A stretch of DNA of 42,936 nucleotides, taken from NCBI RefSeq assembly GCF_004348535.1, contig NZ_SMJX01000035.1, positions 1 through 42,936 on the forward strand. Direction: 5' to 3'. Source of the stretch: Actinomadura sp. KC216. GTDB lineage: Bacteria > Actinomycetota > Actinomycetes > Streptosporangiales > Streptosporangiaceae. Shown piece by piece: positions 17,361-25,423 of this stretch. Positions within the stretch are counted from its first letter, which is position 1, and every line of letters begins with the position of its first letter. The notes below the pieces were generated by a model that saw only the letters and a list, made by a program, of their open reading frames with translations, searched no databases and had not been told where the DNA came from. Position numbers and translations under genes: made by a program.

Positions 17361-18097
17361 GAGCCCGCCTCCCGGAACCCCCGCATGATCGTGTTGACGT
17401 CGCCGCCGGTCCGCATGGCCTCCGCGAACGGCAGGTCGGCGACGCGGTAGAACAGGTCCTTGGCCGCGGCCATCGCGAGCGGGTTCACCTCGGCCCAGCC
17501 GGACGCGATCTCCAGCCCGGCCTTCTCGGCGTCGGCGGGGTCGGTGACCCGGTTGGCGAGGCCGAGGGAGCCGAGTTCGGCGGCGCCCAGGATGCGTCCG
17601 GTGCTGATCAGCTCGAAGGCGAGCTTGCGGCCGAGGTTGCGCTGCAGCCCGGTCATCACGATCGCCGGGACGATCGAGTGCCGCACCTCCGGATAGCCGA
17701 ACTTCACGTCCGTGGCCGCGACCATCATGTCGCAGCCGATCGCGAGCCCGGCGCCGCCGCCCATGGCCGGGCCCCGCACCACCGAGACGATCGGCTTGGT
17801 GAGCTGCTGGAGCATCATCTGCGCGCGGGTCGTCAGCTCGGCGCGGCGGATGACGGCGTGCTGGTCGGCGGGCGTCAGACCGGCGAACTCCGACAGGTCG
17901 GCGCCGGAGCAGAAGCCCCGTCCCGCACCCGTGAGGACGACGGCCCGGACGGTGTCGTCCGCGTCGGCGGCGCGGAGGCCGTCGTACAGGGCCCGGGTGA
18001 GCGCGGTGTCCAGCGCGTTGAGCTTGGCCGGACGGTTCATCCGCAGCACCCGGACCGCGCCGTGGTCCTCGACGATCAGCACCTCGGATTCAGACAT
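17357..18097 (-). CDS. Crotonase-fold protein lacking the first catalytic glutamate
   Basis: A 246-residue enoyl-CoA hydratase/isomerase family member. The CoA-binding and oxyanion segments FCSGADLSEF and GPAMGGGAGLAIGCD are present, but the first catalytic glutamate (rat Glu144, in GGGCELA) is Gly 117 here (GGGAGLA). The second position, Glu 137 in FGYPEVRHSIVP, is kept. Such one-Glu members are often isomerases or act on other acyl-CoA thioesters. It overlaps the upstream HMG-CoA-lyase-like gene by 8 bp and the CoA transferase by 4 bp, so translation is probably coupled. Confidence 0.88.
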   Translation of the reverse strand: MSESEVLIVEDHGAVRVLRMNRPAKLNALDTALTRALYDGLRAADADDTVRAVVLTGAGRGFCSGADLSEFAGLTPADQHAVIRRAELTTRAQMMLQQLTKPIVSVVRGPAMGGGAGLAIGCDMMVAATDVKFGYPEVRHSIVPAIVMTGLQRNLGRKLAFELISTGRILGAAELGSLGLANRVTDPADAEKAGLEIASGWAEVNPLAMAAAKDLFYRVADLPFAEAMRTGGDVNTIMRGFREAGS

Positions 18098-19049
18098 TCC
18101 GTATCACCTCTCCGCCGGCCACCTCTCGGCCGACCAGGCCCCATCCGGCCCGCGCCACCATGCTGTGCAGCGGGCGTCCGAGCGCCCGCTCGCATCGCTC
18201 CGAGGCGGCCATGACCTTGTCGAGGTCGAGCCCGGTGGCGACGCCCTCGGACTCCAGCAGGTTCACCAGGTCCTCGGTGCAGACGTTGCCGGTCATGCCG
18301 CCGCCGTACTCGATCTGCGCGGGGTGCCCGCCGACGCCGCCGAGCGAGCTGTCGAAGTCGCGGCAGCCGGACTCCAGCGCGGCGACGCAGTTCGCGAGCC
18401 CGCTGCCGCGCGTGTTGTGGAAGTGCGCCACGATCGGGGGTGCGGAGCCGCCCGCCGGGATCCGGCGGAACATGTTCCTGACGGCGGTCGGGGTCGCCAG
18501 TCCCGTGGTGTCGCCGAGCGTGACCATGTCGACGCCGAGGTCGGCGAACCGGGCCGCGTCGGAGGCGACCACGCCGGGGTCCACCGCGCCCTCGAAGGGG
18601 CAGCCGAACGCCACGGAGATCACGCCGACGAGCCGGAACCGCCCGGCGGCGAGCCGCACCATTTCGGTCACCCGCTCCCACTGCCGTTCCCGGGTGGTGC
18701 GCATGTTGCGTTCCGTGTGCGACTCGGTGGCCGACACGAGCAGGCTGAGCTCGGTGGCGCCGTGCCCGGCGTCCAGATCGGCGATGGCGCGTTCCACGGC
18801 TCGGGGATTCGGACAGGTCGCCTTGTAGGCCACACCGGCGGGACGGGGCAGCCCCGCGAGCACCTCGCTCGCGTCGCGGAAGGCCGGAACGCGCTCGGGG
18901 TGGCTGTAGCTGGTCGCTTCGATCCGCGCGAAACCCGCGTCGGCGAAGGAGCCGATCAGGTCGAGCTTCACCTCCGTCGGGACGTGGGCGGTCTCGTGCT
19001 GGAGCCCGTCGCGGGCGAAGCACTCGCAGATCGTGGCGCGGTCGGCCAT
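18090..19049 (-). CDS. Hydroxymethylglutaryl-CoA lyase-like (DRE-TIM) enzyme
   Basis: A 319-residue TIM-barrel of the HMG-CoA lyase family, first gene of the leftward CoA operon. FARDGLQHE (metal Asp and catalytic Arg, about 13-17), SATESHTERNMRTT, GDTTGLATP and HFHNTRGSGLANC (His 209, His 211) are typical. Two departures from the classic enzyme: the active-site loop reads GGVGGHPAQIEYGGGMTGN, with His 242 where human HMGCL has Cys 266 (GGCPYA), and HxHD is HFHN. It is probably an acyl-CoA aldolase/lyase of related but not identical specificity. The promoter carries a MarR-type dyad. Confidence 0.8.
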   Translation of the reverse strand: MADRATICECFARDGLQHETAHVPTEVKLDLIGSFADAGFARIEATSYSHPERVPAFRDASEVLAGLPRPAGVAYKATCPNPRAVERAIADLDAGHGATELSLLVSATESHTERNMRTTRERQWERVTEMVRLAAGRFRLVGVISVAFGCPFEGAVDPGVVASDAARFADLGVDMVTLGDTTGLATPTAVRNMFRRIPAGGSAPPIVAHFHNTRGSGLANCVAALESGCRDFDSSLGGVGGHPAQIEYGGGMTGNVCTEDLVNLLESEGVATGLDLDKVMAASERCERALGRPLHSMVARAGWGLVGREVAGGEVIRNV

Positions 19050-19110
19050 GCGCGTCCGCCTCCTTGGGGGAGCGTCGATGTCGTCAGGGCGAACAGGTCG
19101 TCACAGCAGG

Positions 19111-19139
19111 AATATAACCTACTGTTGACAACATCAACA
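19111..19139 (-). promoter_or_regulatory. Promoter of the CoA operon with an overlapping 17-bp MarR-type dyad
   Basis: On the minus strand TATATT (19116-19111) is a good -10 and TTGATG (19137-19132) a -35, 15-16 nt apart. The -35 lies inside a dyad: TGTTGA (19123-19128), five bases, TCAACA (19134-19139). A nearly identical site is at 19719-19735 beside marR. Binding there would block RNA polymerase, so repression is the likely mode. Confidence 0.65.
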
Positions 19140-19140
19140 C

Positions 19141-19175
19141 CCGGCCCCGGCGGCGGACCTCCGCGGCGGGGCCGG
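19141..19175 (-). terminator. Hairpin directly after the marR gene
   Basis: CCGGCCCCG (19141-19149) pairs with CGGGGCCGG (19167-19175). It begins 1 nt after the marR stop at 19177, so marR is probably transcribed separately from the CoA operon, which has its own promoter just downstream. Confidence 0.6.
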
Positions 19176-19176
19176 A

Positions 19177-19668
19177 TCAGCGTTCCGAGCGCTCCAGAGC
19201 CTTGGCCAGGGTAGCGAGCTTGCGCAGGGCGGAGTCGAGAACTTCCTGCTCAAGAGGGGTCAGGCAGACGAGGAAGGCGTTGTTGCGCTCGTTGGCGGCG
19301 GAGATGAGGCCCCGGTAGAGGGACTGCCCGCTGCGGGTCAGGGTGAGCTGGGTCGTGCGGCCGGGACCCGGCTCCCGCTCGACCAGCCCGGCCGCCGCGA
19401 GCTTGGTCGCGACCCGGCTCATCTGGGCCTTGTCCAGGCCGGCCAGCCGGGCCAGCCGGTTGACGGTGAGCGGCTCGTCCGCCCCGAGCAGCGCGATGGT
19501 CCGCCACTCCTGGAGGCTGACGCCGAATTCCCGCCGGTAGCGGAGCGCGGCGCTGCGGGAGAGCGCGTTCGCGACCCGGTGCAGCCGGTACGACAGCAAC
19601 TCCCTGATGGGGATGAGCTCGGTGTCCTCGGCGGCGGGGTCCGCTGAGCGGGACGGTAGGGCGTTCAT
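19177..19668 (-). CDS. MarR-family transcriptional regulator
   Basis: A 163-residue winged-helix regulator. ATG 19668 is chosen because GGGGGG precedes it and the product then has normal MarR length. The core reads LHRVANALSRSAALRYRREFGVSLQEWRTIALLG, LTVNRLARLAGLDKAQMSRVATKLAAAGLVEREP (recognition helix with DKAQMSR) and GRTTQLTLTRSGQSL (wing). It sits between two catabolic operons. The same dyad, TGTTGACAA-N3-CAACA, lies upstream of the CoA operon and in its own divergent region with the aldehyde dehydrogenase gene. It is likely an autoregulated repressor released by a pathway metabolite. Confidence 0.9.
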   Translation of the reverse strand: MNALPSRSADPAAEDTELIPIRELLSYRLHRVANALSRSAALRYRREFGVSLQEWRTIALLGADEPLTVNRLARLAGLDKAQMSRVATKLAAAGLVEREPGPGRTTQLTLTRSGQSLYRGLISAANERNNAFLVCLTPLEQEVLDSALRKLATLAKALERSER

Positions 19669-19716
19669 GCCCCCCACTGTAAGACCGCGCGGACCCGGGC
19701 AGGTTCCGCTTGGGCA

Positions 19717-19737
19717 GGTGTTGACAAACACAACACC
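19717..19737. promoter_or_regulatory. MarR-type operator between marR and the aldehyde dehydrogenase operon
   Basis: GGTGTTG (19717-19723) and CAACACC (19731-19737) are perfect inverted arms around a 7-bp spacer. The inner 17 bp (19719-19735) match 19123-19139 at 14 of 17 positions, differing only in the central three. It contains TTGACA (19721-19726), a consensus -35 for the rightward operon, although no good -10 follows. Confidence 0.65.
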
Positions 19738-19802
19738 CGGGGAGAGACTGGCGCGATATCGATTACGGTCGGCGTAACAGAAGGCACAGGGAGGTCCGCA
19801 AC

Positions 19803-21251
19803 ATGTCCGCAGACCCGTCCGCCACACTGCTCATCAACGGCGTGTGGCAATCGGGAACCGCGACCTTCGACGTGACCGACCCAGCGACGCTGACGGTCGT
19901 CGCCAAGGTCGCCGACGCCGGGCCGCAGGAGGCGCTCGCCGCGCTCGGCGCCGCCGACGCCGCGGCCGAGCCGTGGCGCCGGACGACCGCCGAGGAGCGG
20001 TCGGCCGCGCTGCGCGCCGGAGCGGCCCGGATCCGCGCCCAGGCCGACGCGCTCGCGGCCCTGATGACCAGCGAGAACGGCAAGCCGCTCGGGGAGGCCC
20101 GCGGCGAGGTCATGGGCTCGGCCCGGATGCTCGAATGGGCCGCAGAGGAGGCGCGCCGCGCCAACGGCCGGGTCGCACCGGACGCCGCCGGCGGCCCCGG
20201 GATGGTGCTGCGGTCCCCGGTGGGCCCCGCGCTGGCGATCACGCCGTGGAACTTCCCCGCGAGCATGCTCGTCCGCAAGGTCGGCCTCGCGCTCGCGGCC
20301 GGCTGCCCCGTGATCGTCAAGCCGGCGGAGCAGACCCCGCTGGTCGGCACCGAGCTGGTGCGGCTGATCGCCGAGGCCGGGGCGCTGCCCGGCGGGGTGC
20401 TCCAGTCGCTCACCACGACCCGTCCGGCGGAGGTCGCGGGCGCGCTGCTGGCCGACCGCAGGCTGCGCAAGGTCAGCTTCACCGGCTCCACCGAGGTGGG
20501 GCTGAGCCTGCTCGCGTCCACCCGCGACCACCTGCGCCGGATCTCCCTGGAGATGGGCGGCCACTCCCCCGCCATCGTGTTCGACGACGCCGACCTCCCC
20601 GCCGCGGCGGCCGCGGCGGCGGCGGCCAAGTTCGCCAACGCCGGGCAGAGCTGCATCGCGATCAACCGGCTGCTCGTGCACCGCTCGGTGCACGACGAGT
20701 TCCTGTCTCTGCTGCTGGAGAAGGTCGCGGCGCTGCGGCTCGGGCACGGCTCCGCCGAGGGCACCACCACCGGGCCGCTGATCGACTTCGCCGGGCTCGA
20801 CAAGGTCGAGCGGCACGTCGTCGACGCGGTCAAGCGCGGCGCCGAGGTGGAGGCGGGCGGGCGCCGCTGGGTACCGGACGACCCCGCGCTCACCGGCGCC
20901 TTCTACGAGCCGACCGTCCTGACCGGCGCCGACGACACCATGCTGATCAGCACGGAGGAGACGTTCGGCCCCGTCCTGCCCGTCTACGCCTTCGACGATG
21001 ACGACGAGGCGATCCGGCGGGCCAACGCCACCGACTACGGGCTCGCCGCCTACGTCTTCGGCGACGGGCTGGCCCGGGTGTGGCGGGCCGTCGACCGGCT
21101 GAACTTCGGCGTGGTGGCGGTGAACGAGGCGTTCCCCGTCCGGCCCGAGCTGCCGTTCGGCGGGATGAAGAACAGCGGTCTGGAACGCGAGGGCGGCAGC
21201 GAGGGCATCGAGGCCTACCTGGAGTCCAAGTCCGTGGCGATCAAACTCTGA
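19803..21251 (+). CDS. NAD(P)-dependent aldehyde dehydrogenase, succinate-semialdehyde dehydrogenase-like
   Basis: A 482-residue ALDH that oxidises an aldehyde to the acid. It shows ITPWNFP (NAD site), KPAEQTPL, FTGSTEVG, LEMGGHSPAIVF (general base Glu 250), NAGQSCIAINR (nucleophile Cys 284), EETFGPVLPVY and PFGGMKNSGLEREGG. Overall it resembles the GabD/succinate-semialdehyde dehydrogenase branch, but specificity is not certain. GGAGG lies upstream of the ATG. It is the first gene of the eight-gene rightward operon, behind a MarR-type operator. The partner aminotransferase and PLP-lyase genes would each produce an aldehyde. Confidence 0.9.
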   Translation: MSADPSATLLINGVWQSGTATFDVTDPATLTVVAKVADAGPQEALAALGAADAAAEPWRRTTAEERSAALRAGAARIRAQADALAALMTSENGKPLGEARGEVMGSARMLEWAAEEARRANGRVAPDAAGGPGMVLRSPVGPALAITPWNFPASMLVRKVGLALAAGCPVIVKPAEQTPLVGTELVRLIAEAGALPGGVLQSLTTTRPAEVAGALLADRRLRKVSFTGSTEVGLSLLASTRDHLRRISLEMGGHSPAIVFDDADLPAAAAAAAAAKFANAGQSCIAINRLLVHRSVHDEFLSLLLEKVAALRLGHGSAEGTTTGPLIDFAGLDKVERHVVDAVKRGAEVEAGGRRWVPDDPALTGAFYEPTVLTGADDTMLISTEETFGPVLPVYAFDDDDEAIRRANATDYGLAAYVFGDGLARVWRAVDRLNFGVVAVNEAFPVRPELPFGGMKNSGLEREGGSEGIEAYLESKSVAIKL

Positions 21252-21263
21252 GGCGACTATCCA

Positions 21264-22583
21264 ATGGCGACCGAACAGCAGGCGATCGAGCAGCAGGCCA
21301 CGACGGCGCGGCACGGCGGGCGGGAGCTCGCCGAGCTGGACGCGCGGACGATCATCCACCCGCACAGCGTCATCGGGGCACCCGCCGAACCGCTGATCCT
21401 CGACCGCGGTGAGGGCGCCGTGGTCTGGGACGTCCACGGCAGGCCCTACATCGACGGCACCTGCGGCCTGTGGCAGTGCCCGGTCGGCCACGGCCGCGCG
21501 GAGCTCGCGCAGGCCGCCGCCGAGCAGATGGCGAAGCTGGAGTTCTACTCCTCATTCGGGGACTACTCCAACGAGCCGTCCATCCGGCTGGCCGAGCGCC
21601 TGCTGGAGCTGGCGCCGCCGTCCATGCGCCGGGTCTTCTTCACCAACGGCGGGTCGGAGGGCAACGAGACCGCGATCAAGCTGGCGCGGCTCGCCCACCA
21701 CCACGCCGGGCGGCCCGAGCGCTTCGTGATCCTCGCGCGCACCGGCGGTTACCACGGGATGGGCGGCGGCTCGCTCGCCGCCACCGGCATCGACCGGCTG
21801 CGCGCGGGCTACGGCCCGCTGATGCCGGGGATCGAGTTCCTCGCCAAGCCGCACGCCCTGCGCGGCGCGGACGTCACCGACGAGCTGATCGCCGAGCTGG
21901 AGGAGCGCATCGAGCGCATCGGCCCGGACCGCATCGCCGCGTTCGTCGGCGAGCCGGTGCTCGGCGTCGGCGGCATGGTGCCGCCCCCGCCCGACTACTG
22001 GCCGCGGGTGCAGGAGGTGCTGCGCCGGCACGACATCCTGCTGGTCCTGGACGAGGTCGTCACCGCGTTCGGCCGGATCGGCCACTGGTTCGGCTGCGAG
22101 CGCTACGGCGTCGAACCGGACATCATCGTCACTGCTAAGGGCCTGTCCAGCGGGTATATCCCCATGGGCGCGGTCCTCGCGGGCCAACGCGTGCTGGACC
22201 TGGCCGACGGAGCCTCGTTCCTGCACGGGTTCACCTACAACGGCCACCCGGTCGGCGCCGCGGTGGCCCTCGCCAATATCGGAATCCTGGAGCGCGAGGG
22301 GCTTCTGGAACGTGCCGAAACCCTCGGCCGCAAGCTGCTCGACGCTCTGAAGCCGCTCGAACGGCTGGACCACGTACTGGAGGTGCGCGGCGCCGGGATG
22401 ATGCTCGGCGTCGAGCTGGACCCCTCGGCCGACGCCGCCGGAGTCCAGGCGGGAGCGCGCGCCGACGGCGTGATCGTCCGGGCGTCCGGCGACACCATCG
22501 TCCTCTCACCACCCCTGGTGATCGACGAACCACAGCTGGACACGCTCGCCCGTGTCCTGACCAAGCACGTCGCGGCGGCCTGA
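21264..22583 (+). CDS. Class III PLP-dependent aminotransferase
   Basis: A 439-residue omega-aminotransferase-type enzyme. Segments include VWDVHGRPYIDGTCGLWQ, VFFTNGGSEGNETAIKLAR (phosphate-binding), TGGYHGMGGGS, VLDEVVTAFGRIG (Asp 263, pyridine N contact) and TAKGLSSGYIPMGAV (Schiff-base Lys 292). The family moves the amino group of polyamines, GABA, beta-alanine or similar amines to a keto acid. It starts 12 nt after the aldehyde dehydrogenase stop, a classic pairing for oxidising amines through aldehydes. The donor amine is unknown. Confidence 0.9.
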   Translation: MATEQQAIEQQATTARHGGRELAELDARTIIHPHSVIGAPAEPLILDRGEGAVVWDVHGRPYIDGTCGLWQCPVGHGRAELAQAAAEQMAKLEFYSSFGDYSNEPSIRLAERLLELAPPSMRRVFFTNGGSEGNETAIKLARLAHHHAGRPERFVILARTGGYHGMGGGSLAATGIDRLRAGYGPLMPGIEFLAKPHALRGADVTDELIAELEERIERIGPDRIAAFVGEPVLGVGGMVPPPPDYWPRVQEVLRRHDILLVLDEVVTAFGRIGHWFGCERYGVEPDIIVTAKGLSSGYIPMGAVLAGQRVLDLADGASFLHGFTYNGHPVGAAVALANIGILEREGLLERAETLGRKLLDALKPLERLDHVLEVRGAGMMLGVELDPSADAAGVQAGARADGVIVRASGDTIVLSPPLVIDEPQLDTLARVLTKHVAAA

Positions 22584-22628
22584 CGGGGCAGGACACGCGA
22601 GGCCCGTACACGACCTGCGGAGGAAATC

Positions 22629-23693
22629 GTGCGGCTCAACATCAGCAAGACGGGCAGGACCGCGAGATTCGCGGCCGCCGCCCTCGCCGTGACCCTGGCG
22701 GGCGCAGCCTGCAGCATCGGCAACGCGAGCGACGACGACGGCAAATCGCTGACGTTCGTCTCCACGGGCGCGCCGTTCCAGGACTACCAGGCGGAGGCGT
22801 GGCAGAAGCCGTTCACCGCCGAGACCGGGATCACGTTCCGCAACGACGGCCCGGTCGACGAGGCGAAGATGAAGACGATGGTCGAGGCCAAGAAGGTGAC
22901 CTGGGACGTCGTCGACACCAGCGCCGCGGCGACCGCGCAGTACTGCGGCAAGTACCTGGAGAAGCTCGACTTCTCGGTCATCGACAAGACCAAGTTCCCG
23001 CCGGGGACGGTCAACGACTGCGGCGTGCCCGCGTTCTTCTACAGCACGATCTTCATGTACAGCACGGAGAAGTTCGGCTCGAACCCGCCGACCACCATCG
23101 CCGACTTCTTCGACGTGAAGAAGTACCCCGGCAAGCGGGTCGTCCCGCCGGAGATCTCGGTCGGCCTCCTGGAGGCGGCGCTGCTGGGCGACGGCGTCCC
23201 GCAGGACAAGCTCTACCCGCTGGACCTGGACCGGGCGTTCAAGAAGCTCGACCAGATCAAGAAGGTCACCACGTTCGCCAAGACCTACGGGCAGATGCAG
23301 CAGATGATGGTCGACAAGCAGATCGACATGGGCCTGATGCTCAACGCCCGCGCCTACCAGGCGCTGAAGGCCGGCGCCCCGTTCAAGCCCGTCTGGGACA
23401 AGACGATCGTGAACTGGGACGACCTGGTGATCCCCAAGGGCTCGAAGAACAAGGAGAACGCGATGAAGTTCATCGCGTCCGCGTCCGGGGACCAGCAGTC
23501 GGCGAGGATGGCGGAGCTGGCGTCGGTCCTGCCGATCAAGGAGACGATCCAGCCGAAGTTCGACCAGTACCAGCAGCAGCTCAACGCGTACGCGCCGGAG
23601 CGCAAGGACAGCATCGTGCGGTCCGACTCCGTCTGGTGGGGCCAGAACTTCGACCGGGTCACCGAGCGCTACACGGCCTGGCTCTCCGGGTGA
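22629..23693 (+). CDS. ABC transporter substrate-binding lipoprotein, polyamine (PotD-like) type
   Basis: A 354-residue exported binding protein starting at GTG 22629 after GGAGGAAAT. The signal ends in a lipobox, LAGAAC (lipidated Cys 28). The mature part, starting with LTFVSTGAPFQDYQAEAWQKPF, has the fold of the spermidine/putrescine-type binding proteins, with VDTSAAATAQYCGKYLEKLDF and MGLMLNARAYQALKAG. Next come two permeases and an ATPase, making a complete importer. The ligand is probably a small amine or amino-alcohol; classic PotD acidic binding residues cannot be confirmed by eye. Confidence 0.85.
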   Translation: MRLNISKTGRTARFAAAALAVTLAGAACSIGNASDDDGKSLTFVSTGAPFQDYQAEAWQKPFTAETGITFRNDGPVDEAKMKTMVEAKKVTWDVVDTSAAATAQYCGKYLEKLDFSVIDKTKFPPGTVNDCGVPAFFYSTIFMYSTEKFGSNPPTTIADFFDVKKYPGKRVVPPEISVGLLEAALLGDGVPQDKLYPLDLDRAFKKLDQIKKVTTFAKTYGQMQQMMVDKQIDMGLMLNARAYQALKAGAPFKPVWDKTIVNWDDLVIPKGSKNKENAMKFIASASGDQQSARMAELASVLPIKETIQPKFDQYQQQLNAYAPERKDSIVRSDSVWWGQNFDRVTERYTAWLSG

Positions 23694-23700
23694 TCCACCG

Positions 23701-24603
23701 ATGACCGCCCCGACCACCTCGGCCCCGCCGCCCGCGGCGGTCACCAGCGGGGCCGGCCTCACCGGCCGGCCCCGGCGGCGGGCGGCGGGCTGGTTCATCC
23801 TGCCCGCCACCGCGCTGCTGCTGGTGTTCTTCTGCTACCCGCTCGGCAACATCATCTGGCGGAGCTTCACCGACCCGTCCGCCGGGCTGGGCAACTACAC
23901 CAAGCTGCTGGAGGACGGCGTCTCCGTCACCGTCCTGACCCGGACGCTCGTCACCGCGCTGATCGTCGGCGCCTGCACGCTCGTCATCGCCTACCCGTAC
24001 GCGTACGCGATGACGCGGGTCACCCCGCGCACCCGGAACCTGATGACGGTGGTGGTCCTGCTGCCGTTCTGGACGTCGATGATGGCCCGCAACTTCGCCT
24101 GGTACATGCTGGAGCAGCGCGGCGGCCTGATCGACGACGCGTTCTCCGCGATCGGCATCAACGGCGTCGTCCTGCTGGGCACGGTCGCCGGGGTCGCGGT
24201 CGCGATGGTGCAGGTCATGCTGCCGTTCGCGGTGCTGCCGCTGTACAGCGGGATGGAGGGCATCGACAAGCGGCTGCTGGACGCGGCGACCAGCCTCGGC
24301 GCGCCGCGCTGGCGGGCGTTCGCCCGGGTCTACCTGCCGCTGTCGCTGCCCGCCGTGCTGTCGGGGTTCACGCTCGTGTTCATCCTGACGCTCGGGTTCT
24401 ACGTCACCCCGGCGCTGCTGGGCTCGCCGCAGCAGTCGCTCGTCCCGCAGCTGATCGCGACGCGGGTGACCGACCTGCTCGACTTCGGCGGCGCGGGCGC
24501 GCTCGGCTCGGTGCTGCTGGTGATCACGCTGCTGGCGCTGTTCGTGGTGTCGAGGTTCGCCAACCTCTCGTCGACGACCGAGAAGGCGGTGACCAATGAG
24601 TGA
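23701..24603 (+). CDS. ABC transporter permease, PotB-like
   Basis: A 300-residue inner-membrane permease with about six transmembrane helices. The N-terminus is a proline/alanine-rich cytoplasmic tail. The coupling motif DKRLLDAATSLGAPRWRAF...LPLSLP (about 186-215) is the EAA loop that contacts the ATPase. It follows the binding protein by 7 nt and overlaps the second permease by 8 bp. Confidence 0.9.
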   Translation: MTAPTTSAPPPAAVTSGAGLTGRPRRRAAGWFILPATALLLVFFCYPLGNIIWRSFTDPSAGLGNYTKLLEDGVSVTVLTRTLVTALIVGACTLVIAYPYAYAMTRVTPRTRNLMTVVVLLPFWTSMMARNFAWYMLEQRGGLIDDAFSAIGINGVVLLGTVAGVAVAMVQVMLPFAVLPLYSGMEGIDKRLLDAATSLGAPRWRAFARVYLPLSLPAVLSGFTLVFILTLGFYVTPALLGSPQQSLVPQLIATRVTDLLDFGGAGALGSVLLVITLLALFVVSRFANLSSTTEKAVTNE

Positions 24604-25423
24604 GCAGGCATCGCTCAAGAAGGGTGCGCGCGCCGGGCGGGACGGCGGTCTCGGCTGGGGCCTGAAGATCGTCGTCGGGCTGATCGGGATGCTGCTGATC
24701 GCGCCGACCGCGGTCGTCATCCCGATGAGCTTCTCCTCCGGGACCACGTTCCAGTTCCCGCCGGACGGCTGGTCGCTGCGCTGGTACGAGTCGTTCTTCA
24801 CCTCCGAGCGGTGGATGCGCTCGCTGCTGACGTCCGTGCAGATCGGGCTGCTGGTGGCGCTGACGGCGACCGTCCTCGGCGTCGCGGTCGCGTTCGGCCT
24901 GAACCGGGCGGGCTTCCGGGGCCGCGGCGCGATCCGCTCGCTGATGCTGGCGCCGCTGATCGTGCCGAGCATCGTGGTCGCGGTCGCGATCTACGGCGTG
25001 TTCCTGAAGTGGCAGCTCAACGGCACCGCCCTCGGGTACGTGGTCGCGCACACGGTGATGGCGCTGCCGTTCGTGGTGACGGTCATGTCGACCAGCCTCG
25101 CCGGGTACGACCGGACGCTCGACACCGCCGCCTCGACGCTCGGCGCCACCTCCTGGACGACGTTCTTCCGGATCACCGTCCCGCTCGTCGCGCCGGGCGT
25201 GCTGTCGGGGTTCGTGTTCGCGTTCGTCATGTCGCTGGACGAGGTCGTCATCGCGCTGTTCCTGCAGACGCCAGACATCCAGACGCTGCCCGTCCAGATG
25301 TACAACTCGATCACGCTGGAGATCGACCCCACCATCGCCGCGGCGTCCAGCCTGATGGTGGTGGCGACCAGCGTCGTCCTGCTGATGCCGCAGTTCGTTC
25401 GCCGCAAGCGGAGCACATCATGA
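24596..25423 (+). CDS. ABC transporter permease, PotC-like
   Basis: A 275-residue second permease with about six transmembrane segments. It has MSFSSGTTFQFPPDGWSLRWYE after helix 1, typical of PotC-type subunits, and the EAA loop DRTLDTAASTLGATSWTTF...VPLVAP. Start and stop overlap its neighbours (8 bp and 4 bp), which suggests coupled translation and fixed subunit ratio. Confidence 0.9.
   Translation: MSEQASLKKGARAGRDGGLGWGLKIVVGLIGMLLIAPTAVVIPMSFSSGTTFQFPPDGWSLRWYESFFTSERWMRSLLTSVQIGLLVALTATVLGVAVAFGLNRAGFRGRGAIRSLMLAPLIVPSIVVAVAIYGVFLKWQLNGTALGYVVAHTVMALPFVVTVMSTSLAGYDRTLDTAASTLGATSWTTFFRITVPLVAPGVLSGFVFAFVMSLDEVVIALFLQTPDIQTLPVQMYNSITLEIDPTIAAASSLMVVATSVVLLMPQFVRRKRSTS

Noticed and set aside
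24811..25419. Extension of the transporter ATPase frame back into the second permease
   Set aside because: The ATG at 25420 overlapping the permease stop is typical for coupled ABC genes, and the ABC fold starts shortly after it.
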